Positions 10,960 to 19,444 of a stretch of 64,000 nucleotides of DNA are shown here, in pieces. Source of the DNA: Luteimonas aquatica. GTDB taxonomy: Bacteria; Pseudomonadota; Gammaproteobacteria; Xanthomonadales; Xanthomonadaceae. The stretch spans positions 305,188 through 369,187 of the forward strand of contig NZ_JALBFU010000001.1 in assembly GCF_022662575.1 (NCBI RefSeq), in the 5' to 3' direction. Both the position numbers and the translations under genes were made by a program. The first letter of the stretch is position 1; every line of letters begins with the position of its first letter. The notes below the pieces were generated by a model, which did no database searches, was not told the DNA's origin, and saw only the letters and a program-made list of their open reading frames with translations.

Positions 10960-12084
10960 TCAGCGTTCTGGCTTGAACTCCACCGGCACCAGCACGGTGG
11001 AGGCCACCGGCTTGCCCTCGCGCATGGCCGGGTTGAAGCGCCAGCGCATCACCGCATCGCGCGCGGCGCGGTCGAGCGCGCCGATGCGGCTGCGGCGCGC
11101 GAAATCGATGCGCGTGGGGCTGCCGTTGGCCGCGACCGTCACCCGCAGTACCACCAGACCGCCTTCTCCGCCGCGCAGCGAGGCGCGGGGGTATTCGGGC
11201 TTCGGGCTCTGGCCCGGGATCGGCGTGGCCGTGGCGTTGGTCGCGCGCGCGGATTTTTCCTTGCGCGGCTTGCGCGCCTCCTTCTTCGCGGCGGCCTGCT
11301 TCTGCGCGGTGGCCGGGGCCTTGGCCGGCGCCTGCGGCTGGACCGCCGACGGGGCGGGTACCGGCAGCGCGGGCGGCGGCTCGATCATCGCCGTCCTCAG
11401 CTGCCGGGTGGCTTCGTCGAACGCGCTGGTGCCCATGGGGACCGGACGCCGCAGGCCGGGATCGGTATAGGTGTGCGAGATCAGCACCAGCGCGGCGATC
11501 GCGGCGGCGATGAGCAGCAGGCCCACCAGCACCAGCCAATGGCCGGGCTTGGGCGCGGGCACCAAGGTGCGGGATTCGGCGGGCGGGGTCGGCGGCAGGG
11601 CCGGCGTCACCGGCGCGGTCGGCGCGATCGCGGTCACCGACAGCGGATAGGCCCGCTCCTGGTCCATGTGCAGCACCGAGATGCGCCCGGCGTTGAGCGC
11701 GGTGGCGATCTCCGGCGTGGCGTGCAGGGCGGCGGCCACGCGGTCGAGGCCGATATTGGCCTGCGCGCTCCTGCGCTCCTTGCCCTTGAAGCGCCAGCGG
11801 TTGTACTCGGCCCACAGGATCAGCACTGCCGCCGCGATCGCGGCCATCGCCGGCAGGGCGAGGACCAGGAACGGATCGACCTGGTGCTCGCGCAGGTACA
11901 GCTCGAAGATCGTGGTGCGGACGCCGAGCAGCCACAGGATCAGGGTGAGCAGCGGCAGCCACAGGTACAGGTACAGCGCCCAGAACGCCGCGGTGACGAC
12001 GCCGAAGAACGAGCGGTGCAGCGTCGGCTGCGCCCCCGGCTTGCTGATGATGCGGGGATCGAATTTGCCTTTTTGCGCGCTCAT
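10960..12084 (-). CDS. pgaD: PgaD-like poly-GlcNAc synthase subunit fused to a TonB C-terminal domain
   Basis: 374 residues, far longer than E. coli PgaD (about 137). Residues 1-150 look like PgaD: two hydrophobic helices (about 28-55 and 70-92) and a cytoplasmic tail. PgaD is needed with PgaC for polymerisation and is part of the cyclic-di-GMP-sensing synthase in E. coli. A third helix (about 183-203), an Ala/Pro/Lys-rich periplasm-spanning linker (about 235-290) and a TonB C-terminal domain (about 293-371: PEYPRASLRGGEGG, VMRWRFNPA) follow. The fusion is continuous with no frameshift. The ATG overlaps the pgaC stop by four bases. The role of the TonB part is unknown; it could contact an outer-membrane partner such as PgaA. 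Confidence 0.82.
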   Translation of the reverse strand: MSAQKGKFDPRIISKPGAQPTLHRSFFGVVTAAFWALYLYLWLPLLTLILWLLGVRTTIFELYLREHQVDPFLVLALPAMAAIAAAVLILWAEYNRWRFKGKERRSAQANIGLDRVAAALHATPEIATALNAGRISVLHMDQERAYPLSVTAIAPTAPVTPALPPTPPAESRTLVPAPKPGHWLVLVGLLLIAAAIAALVLISHTYTDPGLRRPVPMGTSAFDEATRQLRTAMIEPPPALPVPAPSAVQPQAPAKAPATAQKQAAAKKEARKPRKEKSARATNATATPIPGQSPKPEYPRASLRGGEGGLVVLRVTVAANGSPTRIDFARRSRIGALDRAARDAVMRWRFNPAMREGKPVASTVLVPVEFKPER

Positions 12085-13328
12085 CGCAGCCCCCGGTCCG
12101 GGCTGACCCAAGTCGCGCGCTTGCGGCGGCGCTTGAGCAGCGTCTTGGGCACCGCCGTGACTGTGGTCAGCAGGCTGACCAGCCAGTAGGCGATCGGATA
12201 CCAGATCATCCAGTAGTAGTTGCGGCCCACGCGCGCCTCGTAGCGCCGGTCGATGATCAGGCTGGCGGCGAACTGGGTCAGGCAGACCATGGCCAGGATC
12301 ACGCCGTGCCAGGACGGCAGGATGCTGCGCACCTGCAGCTGCACCGGCATCTCGACGAACAGGCCGATCGCCCACAGCGCCATGATGAAGATCATCGTAT
12401 AGGCCCAGATCACGCTGAGCAGGTATTCGAACAGCACCAGCCACATGCGCCGCTTGCGCCAGCTGAGCATGTCGCGGGTATGGCGCAGCATCACCTCGAC
12501 CCCGCCCTGGGCCCAGCGCAGGCGCTGCTTCCACAGGCCCTTGAGCGTCTCGGGCATCAGGATGAAGCACAGCGCGCGCGGCTCGTAGCGGATGTCCCAA
12601 TGGTCCATCTGCAGGCGCCAGCTGATGTCGATGTCCTCGGTGATCATGTCGTCGGACCAGTAGCCGATGCGGTGCAGCGCCGTGCGGCGGAATGCGCTGA
12701 TCACGCCCGAGACGGTGAACAGCCGCCCGTACACGCGCTGGGCGCGCTTGATCATGCCGATGATCGAGGAGAACTCGCCCACCTGCAGGCGGCCGAGCAG
12801 GGTGGAGCGGTTGCGGATGCGCGGGTTGCCGGTCACCGCGCCCACGCGCGGGCCCGACATCAGGTGCCAGACCATCCAGTGCACGGCGTATTCGTCGAGC
12901 AGGGCGTCGCCGTCGATGCAGACCAGGTATTCCGAGCGCGCGGCCAGCGTGCCCATGCGCATGGCGTTGGCCTTGCCGAGGTTGCGGTCCAGGTGCACCA
13001 CGCGCAGCCGCTCGTGCTGGGCGGCGAGCTGGTTGAGCTGCTCGGCGGTGTCGTCCTTGCTGCCGTCGTTGATGGCGATGACTTCGAAATCGGGATAGCG
13101 CTGCGCCAGCGCGGCGCTGATCGTCTCGCGGACCTGCTCGCCCTCGTTGAAGCACGGGATCAGCACCGAGACCAGCGGCGTGGACTGCAGCGGCGGCGGA
13201 TCGATGCGCGGGCGCTCTTTCCGTTCGCGGCGGAAGTAGTAGTACAGGCCGCCCGAGATCCAGAAGAAGGACATCAGGATCGGATACAGGAACGCGAACT
13301 GGAACAGGATTGCGATCACGGGGGCCAC
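12081..13328 (-). CDS. pgaC: Poly-beta-1,6-N-acetyl-D-glucosamine synthase
   Basis: Processive family-2 glycosyltransferase of the inner membrane, polymerising N-acetylglucosamine from UDP-GlcNAc. The 415-residue protein has an N-terminal membrane helix and a catalytic domain with VSVLIPCFNEG, Asp88 (INDGS), Asp139/Asp141 (CIDGD), the catalytic-base aspartate in TEDIDIS (Asp232) and QRLRW (268-272). C-terminal helices follow from about 285. Length and motif order match PgaC/IcaA. The start is a GTG at 13328, 14 bases after the pgaB stop; no ATG lies nearby. It is coupled to pgaD by an ATGA overlap. Confidence 0.93.
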   Translation of the reverse strand: MAPVIAILFQFAFLYPILMSFFWISGGLYYYFRRERKERPRIDPPPLQSTPLVSVLIPCFNEGEQVRETISAALAQRYPDFEVIAINDGSKDDTAEQLNQLAAQHERLRVVHLDRNLGKANAMRMGTLAARSEYLVCIDGDALLDEYAVHWMVWHLMSGPRVGAVTGNPRIRNRSTLLGRLQVGEFSSIIGMIKRAQRVYGRLFTVSGVISAFRRTALHRIGYWSDDMITEDIDISWRLQMDHWDIRYEPRALCFILMPETLKGLWKQRLRWAQGGVEVMLRHTRDMLSWRKRRMWLVLFEYLLSVIWAYTMIFIMALWAIGLFVEMPVQLQVRSILPSWHGVILAMVCLTQFAASLIIDRRYEARVGRNYYWMIWYPIAYWLVSLLTTVTAVPKTLLKRRRKRATWVSPDRGLR

Positions 13329-13341
13329 CTTGGCTTGTCGC

Positions 13342-15240
13342 CTATTTCCTCAGGGGGTAGGGGAATCCGCGCGAGGAGATGACCTCGCGCGCGGCTTCCA
13401 GGCGCGGCCTGTTGGCGATGAAGTCGTCCGGGTACCAGGCCAGGTGGCGCACGCCCATCGCCCGCAGCATGCGCGACTGCTCGATCAGCGTCTTGTCGGC
13501 GATCGGCTTGCGCGAGCTCCAGTCCAGCGTCTGCAGCTCGAAGATGGTCTTGTCGAACTTCGGGTCGTGCTCGCCGACGGCTTTGGCCAGGTTGCGCAGC
13601 CAGGTCCACGGCTTGTGCCCGCTGCCTTCCAGCCAGGGCATGGCCATCAGCGCGGTGTAGTCGTAGTGGCGGTTGAACGCGTCCAGGCGCTGCGCGAACC
13701 AGGCCTCGCTGACCGGGTCGACGAGCGTGCGCGCGTACAGGTTGCGCACGGTCTTCAGCTTCGACCGCCAGTGCTCGGAGGCGCGCTTCAGGTCGAGGGT
13801 GAAATCGATCAGCGCCTGCGTCCGCTTGCCGGGGTCGCCGCCCAGGGCGGGCAGCTCGTTGTCGCGCAGGAAGGCGTCGTCGTGGAACAGCAGGCCCTGG
13901 AAATTGCTGCTCGCCGCCAGTTCGCCGTAGATGCCCTCGATCATCGCCCGCGCCTCGGGCTTGGTGAAGTCCAGGCGATAGACGTCCTTGGGATCGGCAT
14001 TGGCGATGCCGAGCTCGCGGCGCTTGCCGGCGTCCCGGGGCTCGAAGCCGAGCACCGGCAGCCAGGCGTAGACCTGGGCGCCGGCGCGCGTCTGCAGCTG
14101 CCAGGCGACAAAGTTGAACAGGTCCGCGCGCATCGGCAGGTGGCTGTTGGGGAAGTACAGCGCATCGGCCGAGCCGTTGCCGTCGGGGTCGGCGAAGGCC
14201 TGCAGGAACACGTAGTTGGGCCCGATCTGCTTGACCCGCTCGATCAGCGCGTCGATGTTGCGCGACTGCTGCTGCGGATCGGCATCGTAGACGTTGTCCA
14301 GGTCGACCTGCACGGCGCGGATGCCGTCCAGGCGCATGTCGCGGCGCAGGTCGACGGCGAGGTCGGAGGCGGGCGGATTGTTGGTGATCAGCAGGCGCGC
14401 CAGCCCTTCCAGGCCGTGGTCGAGCAGGGTGGTGCGGCCTTCCAGGTCGAAGGTCACGCCCATGCCCAGGTCCGTGGCGATGCCGTTGGCGATGCCGTTC
14501 TCGGCGCCGTAGGGCCACACCACCGAGCGCGGCGCGCGGCCGAGGTGCTTGGCGATCTTGTCGCGGCTGCCGGCCAGGTCGGCGCGCACGCGTGCGGCGT
14601 AGGCGGCCTCGTCCTCGTAGCGGCCGGTGGCCGCGTCGTAGCGCAGCGAGACCGCCGCCGGCCGCTGGTTGCCCTGCGGATTGGCGAGCAGGCCATGGTG
14701 CATGTCGTCGGTGTGCGAGGCGATCTCGACCAGGCCGGAATCCTGCATCTCCCGCAGCTGCTCCCAGGTAACGAAATCCTCGCGTCCCATCGGCCGGCTG
14801 AACTGCACGGTCTGGCCCTGGGGCAGGTCGACCCAGGCGGTGATCACCGCGACCAGGGCGGGGTACTTGTAGGCGCGCAGCAGCGGGAACACCTTGGTGT
14901 ACACGCTGCGCAGGCCATCGTCGAAGGTGAGCAGCACCGGCTTGCTCGGCAGCTTGGCGCGGCCGGCGGAGGCGTCGATGACCTGCTGCAGGCTGACCGG
15001 GTGATAGCCCTGCGCCGCCAGCCAGTCGAGGTGGGCGATGAAGTTCTGCGTGCTGGTCGCGAACTGGTCGGCGTCGCCGTGCGGGGCGACGTCGTCGCGG
15101 ATGTCGTGGTAGTTCAGCACCAGCAGCGGCTGGTCGGCGGATTGCGGCGCCGGTTCGGCCGCCGCGACGCCGCCGACGGGAAGCAGGGCGAGCAGCAGCA
15201 ACAGCAGGCCGAGCGGGCTCAGGAATCGATGGGCAGCCAT
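13342..15240 (-). CDS. pgaB: Poly-beta-1,6-N-acetyl-D-glucosamine N-deacetylase
   Basis: A 632-residue periplasmic enzyme that partly deacetylates the polymer before export. After a signal peptide (about residues 1-28) comes a polysaccharide deacetylase domain (LNYHD near 45, LTFDDG with Asp107/Asp108, His176 in EIASHTDD; to about 300). A C-terminal glycoside hydrolase-like domain (about 310-630) resembles the half of E. coli PgaB that binds and cleaves the polymer. Unlike E. coli PgaB it has no lipobox cysteine after the signal peptide, so it is probably soluble rather than lipid-anchored. The ATG at 15240 lies four bases after the pgaA stop; an in-frame start further upstream would lie inside pgaA. 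Confidence 0.93.
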   Translation of the reverse strand: MAAHRFLSPLGLLLLLLALLPVGGVAAAEPAPQSADQPLLVLNYHDIRDDVAPHGDADQFATSTQNFIAHLDWLAAQGYHPVSLQQVIDASAGRAKLPSKPVLLTFDDGLRSVYTKVFPLLRAYKYPALVAVITAWVDLPQGQTVQFSRPMGREDFVTWEQLREMQDSGLVEIASHTDDMHHGLLANPQGNQRPAAVSLRYDAATGRYEDEAAYAARVRADLAGSRDKIAKHLGRAPRSVVWPYGAENGIANGIATDLGMGVTFDLEGRTTLLDHGLEGLARLLITNNPPASDLAVDLRRDMRLDGIRAVQVDLDNVYDADPQQQSRNIDALIERVKQIGPNYVFLQAFADPDGNGSADALYFPNSHLPMRADLFNFVAWQLQTRAGAQVYAWLPVLGFEPRDAGKRRELGIANADPKDVYRLDFTKPEARAMIEGIYGELAASSNFQGLLFHDDAFLRDNELPALGGDPGKRTQALIDFTLDLKRASEHWRSKLKTVRNLYARTLVDPVSEAWFAQRLDAFNRHYDYTALMAMPWLEGSGHKPWTWLRNLAKAVGEHDPKFDKTIFELQTLDWSSRKPIADKTLIEQSRMLRAMGVRHLAWYPDDFIANRPRLEAAREVISSRGFPYPLRK

Positions 15241-15244
15241 GTGG

Positions 15245-17311
15245 TTATTTTCCCCAGCGGAATTCGGCGTCGAAGCCAAGGTGACGCTCGCGCCGTCCGT
15301 CGTAGACCGGACGCGACCAGTTGATGCCATAGACCAGCGCCTTGCCGGCCGCGAATTGCCACTCGTGCTCGTAGCGCAGCGAGGGCACCCAGGCGGTGCC
15401 GTAGCCCTCCTGCCAATAGGGGCCGACGGTCGCCGTCAGGCGGTGGCGGAAATGGCGCTCGTACTCGCGCCAGACCAGCTGGTCGGCGCGCACGCCCAGT
15501 TCCATCGAGGCGTCCCGAGAAGGATTGAAGTAGGGCGCATCGTCGCGCGTGCCGCGGCTGGTGTAGATCGAGGCCAGGCCGTTGAGCAGGAAGTGCGGAC
15601 GCGTGAGCAGGCGCTGGTCCAGGTCCACGCCCAGCGACTGGCGGCGGTTGCCGTCCTCGAAGCGGTAGGCCTGGGCGGTGGCACCCACGGTGGTCAGCTC
15701 GCTGGGATGCCAGTCGAGGCTGACGGCCGCCGAATCGGCGGTGATGCCGAAGGCGCGGGCCTGCAGCGAGGCCTCGGGATCGTACTTGCGCAGCGCCAGG
15801 CCGGCGTCGAGCACGTCGCTGAAGCGCCAGCCGATGTCGAGGCTGGCGCCGGTGTTGTCCAGGTCGTCGAAGGAACGGTTGGCCTGCAGGTGCACGTCGA
15901 GGCGGTCGTAGGCGTAGCGCACGCCCACCGCGCCGCGGCGGTCGTGGATGCGGCGGTCGTTGAAGTCGGCGTAGCGGTCGGCATAGCCGGCGGTCAGGCG
16001 CCAGCGGTCGTCCCACAGCGGCGTTTCCGCCTCGATGCCGTAGACGCCGTCGCGCGAGCCGACCGGCGACACGCTGCGGTTGCCGTTGGCGTCGCTGCGC
16101 CCCCAGCCGGCGAAGGCGCGCCACTGCCAGCCCATGTAGCGCTGCCAGCGGTCGCGCAGGGTGCGCGAGTTGAGCGTGTCTGGGTAGACCCGCTGCAGCT
16201 CGTCGTAGATCGGGCGCGCCTGGTCGCTGCGCTGCAGTTCCAGCAGCGATTCGATCTGCCCGCTGCGGGCGTCGACGCTTTGCGGGTCGAGCGTGGCGGC
16301 CATGCGGTGGCGCTGCAGGGCGCGCTCGTGCCAGCCGCGGCGGTCGTAGACCGAACCGAGCGAGGACTGCACGCCGGAATCGTCCGGCCCGTAGACGCTC
16401 ATGGTCTCCAGGGTCTTCTGCGCGCCGGCGAGATCGCCGCCGTAGGAGCGCACCATCGTCTGGTTGATCTCGGCGTGGTACCGGTCCCAATTCGGGAAGG
16501 CTTCCTTGGCGTCGGGCGCGACGCGCCATTCGGGGTTGGCCGCGACCAGCGCGTCGAGTTCGGGCTGGGCGAGGTCGTAGCGCTCGGATTCCATCAGCGC
16601 GTAGGCGTGCATGGCCTGGAATTCGACTTTCTTCGGATCGCCGTCCGGGATCGCGGCGATCGCCTTCTCCAGGACCGGCGCGGCTTCCTTGGGGCGCTTC
16701 TGGTCCATCAGCGAGGCGCCGACCGGGATCAGGGCATAGGCGGGGACCTCGTGGCCCTCCGCGCGCAGCTTTTCGTATTCCTGGACCACCTCGCGATGGC
16801 GCTCGAGCTGGTTGAGCAGTTCGAGGCGGTCGTAGCGCAGCCGCAGCGGCGCGCGCGAGGCGTCCAGGCCGGCGCGGCGCAGATAGTCGTCGATGGCGGC
16901 CTCGGCGGCGCGGGCTCCGTCCAGGCGGCGGGCTTCGTCGGCGACGAAGTCGTCGCCGGCCGAGATCAGGCGCGCGATCCGGTCCAGCTCGATGCGCTGG
17001 GCTTCCTCGGCGCTGAACAGCTGCGGCCTGGCGCGGTAGAGCTGCCAGGCACGCTCGCGCGCGCCGATCTCGCTCAGGGTGTGCACGCGCAGCGCATACA
17101 GCGCATCGCTGTCGGGGTAGCGGGCGGCGGCCTGCTCGATCCGCGCCAGGGCGGCCTGCCACTGCTGCTGGTCGCGCAACTGCCGGATCTCGCCGAGGGA
17201 GCTTTCCAGCGTGGCCGGGGCGGAGGCGCCGGCTTGCGCCCAGGAAGAGGTGGCGGCAGTCGCGAGCGCGAGCGCCAGCGTCAAGCGGCGCATCGATGAG
17301 GGAGTCGGCAT
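15245..17311 (-). CDS. pgaA: Poly-beta-1,6-N-acetyl-D-glucosamine export porin
   Basis: 688 residues: signal peptide (to about 26, ending SSWAQA), a periplasmic TPR-like helical superhelix (about 30-350) and a C-terminal outer-membrane beta-barrel (about 380-688, alternating aromatic/polar strands, ending in FRWGK). It guides the deacetylated polymer out of the cell. It is shorter than E. coli PgaA (807), mainly in the TPR part. First gene of pgaABCD; the ATG at 17311 is used, and MRRL at 17293 is a possible alternative. A CRP/Clp-type palindrome lies 32-47 bases upstream. Confidence 0.92.
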   Translation of the reverse strand: MPTPSSMRRLTLALALATAATSSWAQAGASAPATLESSLGEIRQLRDQQQWQAALARIEQAAARYPDSDALYALRVHTLSEIGARERAWQLYRARPQLFSAEEAQRIELDRIARLISAGDDFVADEARRLDGARAAEAAIDDYLRRAGLDASRAPLRLRYDRLELLNQLERHREVVQEYEKLRAEGHEVPAYALIPVGASLMDQKRPKEAAPVLEKAIAAIPDGDPKKVEFQAMHAYALMESERYDLAQPELDALVAANPEWRVAPDAKEAFPNWDRYHAEINQTMVRSYGGDLAGAQKTLETMSVYGPDDSGVQSSLGSVYDRRGWHERALQRHRMAATLDPQSVDARSGQIESLLELQRSDQARPIYDELQRVYPDTLNSRTLRDRWQRYMGWQWRAFAGWGRSDANGNRSVSPVGSRDGVYGIEAETPLWDDRWRLTAGYADRYADFNDRRIHDRRGAVGVRYAYDRLDVHLQANRSFDDLDNTGASLDIGWRFSDVLDAGLALRKYDPEASLQARAFGITADSAAVSLDWHPSELTTVGATAQAYRFEDGNRRQSLGVDLDQRLLTRPHFLLNGLASIYTSRGTRDDAPYFNPSRDASMELGVRADQLVWREYERHFRHRLTATVGPYWQEGYGTAWVPSLRYEHEWQFAAGKALVYGINWSRPVYDGRRERHLGFDAEFRWGK

Positions 17312-17342
17312 GGAAGCCCCGTGCGGTTGCGGCGGATTAAAA

Positions 17343-17358
17343 TGTGATGTTAGTCACA
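17343..17358. promoter_or_regulatory. Perfect CRP/Clp-type binding site upstream of pgaA
   Basis: TGTGA-TGTTAG-TCACA matches the CRP half-sites exactly with the standard six-base spacer. In Xanthomonadaceae the CRP homologue Clp recognises this sequence and is inhibited by cyclic-di-GMP, the signal that also activates the PNAG synthase. It lies only 32 bases before the pgaA ATG. That is too close for normal activation at -41.5 or -61.5, so repression of pgaA is plausible. Regulation is inferred. Confidence 0.65.
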
Positions 17359-17362
17359 CAAC

Positions 17363-17379
17363 TTGTCAGATTATGACAA
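17363..17379. promoter_or_regulatory. Second palindrome next to the Clp-type site
   Basis: TTGTCA-GATTA-TGACAA, a perfect 6-bp inverted repeat with a five-base spacer, four bases from the Clp-type site. Read towards pgaA, one arm (TTGTCA) also resembles a -35 box. No convincing -10 box was found at normal spacing. It could bind a second regulator or be part of the promoter. Confidence 0.4.
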
Positions 17380-17573
17380 ATCCCAGCAACGAAGCATGAA
17401 TTGGGGTGGTCCGAATCTTCACAAACATGAACAATGCGCGCGGTGGGACGGCGTACCGATGACATGCTGGCGAACCACACACTTGGGAACTACGCAGTGA
17501 AAAGGACTGCATCGCGACGCACGCTGGGCGTCCGCGGTCGCCGAGGGCAGGGAGGCCCGGAATACGGCGAAGG

Positions 17574-17652
<79 letters not shown>

Positions 17653-17906
17653 ACTTGGGTGAGCCGCGCATTGTAGAGATGCAGGGTGGTGCGGAGCAAG
17701 AGTCTCGCGCCGGAGGCCGGTCCGGGCGGATGCCCGGGTACCCGAGGCGCGGCGGTGCGTGGGGCGGGTTGCGCTTCGCGGCGGCCGGCTGGTCGCCTGC
17801 GCGCGCGCCGCCGCGCGCTGCGCGGGCCGGAACGTTCAGCCCTTGCCGGCGTTGCCCTAAACTGTGGACCGCAAACGCGCAGGTGCTCTGCGCCGGAGTC
17901 CTCCCC

Positions 17907-19277
17907 TTGATCAAGCCGCGCACGCCCCCCGGCGTCCTGGAGCTGTTGCCACGCGACCAGATCGCGTTCCAGCGCATGCTCGATACCATCCGCGCCACCT
18001 TCGAGCGTTTCGGCTTCCTGCCGGTGGAGACGCCGGTGTTCGAACTGTCCGACGTCCTGCTGACCAAGTCCGGCGGCGAGACCGAGCGCCAGGTGTACTT
18101 CGTGCAGTCCACCGGCGCGCTGGAGAAGACCGGCGACGCACTGCCCGAGCTGGCCCTGCGCTTCGACCTGACCGTGCCGCTGGCGCGCTACGTCGCCGAG
18201 CACGAGCATGACCTGGCGTTCCCGTTCCGCCGCTACCAGATGCAGCGCGTCTATCGCGGCGAGCGCGCCCAGCGCGGCCGCTTCCGCGAGTTCTACCAGT
18301 GCGACATCGACGTGATCGGCAAGGACACGCTGTCGCCGCGCTACGACGCCGAGATCCCGGCGGTGATCCATGCCGCGTTCTCGGCGCTGAACATCGGCGC
18401 GTTCACCATCCAGCTCAACCACCGCAAGCTGCTGCGCGGCTTCTTCGAGGGGCAGGGCATCGCCGACGACCGGCAGGTGGCGGTGCTGCGCGAGATCGAC
18501 AAGCTCGACAAGCGCGGCGAGGACGCGGTCAAGGCGACGCTGGCCGGCGAGGGCTTCGGCCTGGGCGCCGACGCCATCGACCGCCTGATGGCCTTCTCGC
18601 GGGTGCGCTCGCAGGGCCACGACGACGCCCTGGCCAAGCTCGACGCGCTCGGCGCCGGCACGCCCCTGTTCGAGGAAGGGCGCGAGGAACTGCGCGCGCT
18701 GCTGCAGCGCCTGCGCGCGATGGGCGTGCCCGAGAGCGACTACGCGATCAACCTGTCGATCGCGCGCGGCCTGGACTACTACACCGGCATGGTCTACGAG
18801 ACCCAGCTCGACGCCCATCCGCAGATCGGGTCGATCTGCTCGGGCGGGCGCTACGACAACCTGGCCAGCCACTACAGCAAGTCCAGGCTGCCGGGCGTGG
18901 GCATCTCCATCGGCCTGACGCGGCTGTTCTGGCAGTTGCGCGAGGCCGGCCTGGTGGCGACCGCCGACAGCTCGGTGGACGTGCTGGTGTCGCTGCTCGA
19001 CGACGCCGAACTCGACCACGCCCTGGCGCTGTCGCAGCGCCTGCGCGCGGCCGGGCTCAACGTCGAGACCCAGCAGGAGCCGCGCAAGCTGGCCAAGCAG
19101 CTGCAGTACGCCGACCGCGCCGGGATCCGCTTCGTGGCGATCCGCGGCGAGGACGAGGCGGCCAAGGGCGTGGTGGCGGTGCGCGACCTGCGCCGCGGCG
19201 AGCAGTTCGAGGTCGCCGAGGCGGAGCTGCCCTCGGCGCTGCGCACCGAGCTGGAGCAGGCCAAACTCAAGCTATGA
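17907..19277 (+). CDS. hisS: Histidyl-tRNA synthetase
   Basis: Class II aminoacyl-tRNA synthetase charging tRNA-His in the cytoplasm. The 456-residue protein shows motif 2-type [25 protein letters not shown], the histidine-binding [13 protein letters not shown] (histidine A loop), GGRYDNL and, at the C-terminus, an anticodon-binding domain (about 360-450). No ATG is available at the right place. The TTG at 17907 (protein start IKPRTPPGV) has a GGAG ribosome-binding site eight bases upstream and fits related proteins. It lies ahead of the histidine biosynthesis operon. Confidence 0.93.
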   Translation: MIKPRTPPGVLELLPRDQIAFQRMLDTIRATFERFGFLPVETPVFELSDVLLTKSGGETERQVYFVQSTGALEKTGDALPELALRFDLTVPLARYVAEHEHDLAFPFRRYQMQRVYRGERAQRGRFREFYQCDIDVIGKDTLSPRYDAEIPAVIHAAFSALNIGAFTIQLNHRKLLRGFFEGQGIADDRQVAVLREIDKLDKRGEDAVKATLAGEGFGLGADAIDRLMAFSRVRSQGHDDALAKLDALGAGTPLFEEGREELRALLQRLRAMGVPESDYAINLSIARGLDYYTGMVYETQLDAHPQIGSICSGGRYDNLASHYSKSRLPGVGISIGLTRLFWQLREAGLVATADSSVDVLVSLLDDAELDHALALSQRLRAAGLNVETQQEPRKLAKQLQYADRAGIRFVAIRGEDEAAKGVVAVRDLRRGEQFEVAEAELPSALRTELEQAKLKL

Positions 19278-19315
19278 CGGACGTACCATGACGGGCATTG
19301 CATGGCGAGCGTGCC

Positions 19316-19444
19316 ATGACGAGCATGTTCACCGTGCCCGACCGGCAATCGCATTCGTACGAGGAAATCGTGAGAACTGATATGGACTTTGTGTTCGCGG
19401 CGAACCGCCGCCTGGCGCGGCCGGCCGCGGGAGATGCGCGATGA
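19316..19444 (+). CDS. Possible 42-residue leader peptide overlapping hutH
   Basis: A short ORF (MTSMFTVPDRQSHSYEEIVR...) ends in an ATGA overlap with the ammonia-lyase start at 19441. The overlap and the moderate, non-shadow composition suggest a small translated ORF coupled to hutH. It contains only one histidine, so it is not a histidine attenuator leader. No known family is recognised and there is no strong ribosome-binding site; it may be chance. Confidence 0.25.
   Translation: MTSMFTVPDRQSHSYEEIVRTDMDFVFAANRRLARPAAGDAR

Noticed and set aside
15239-17299. Long plus-strand open frame antisense to pgaA
   Set aside because: Shadow frame; the minus-strand protein has signal peptide, TPR-like part and barrel.
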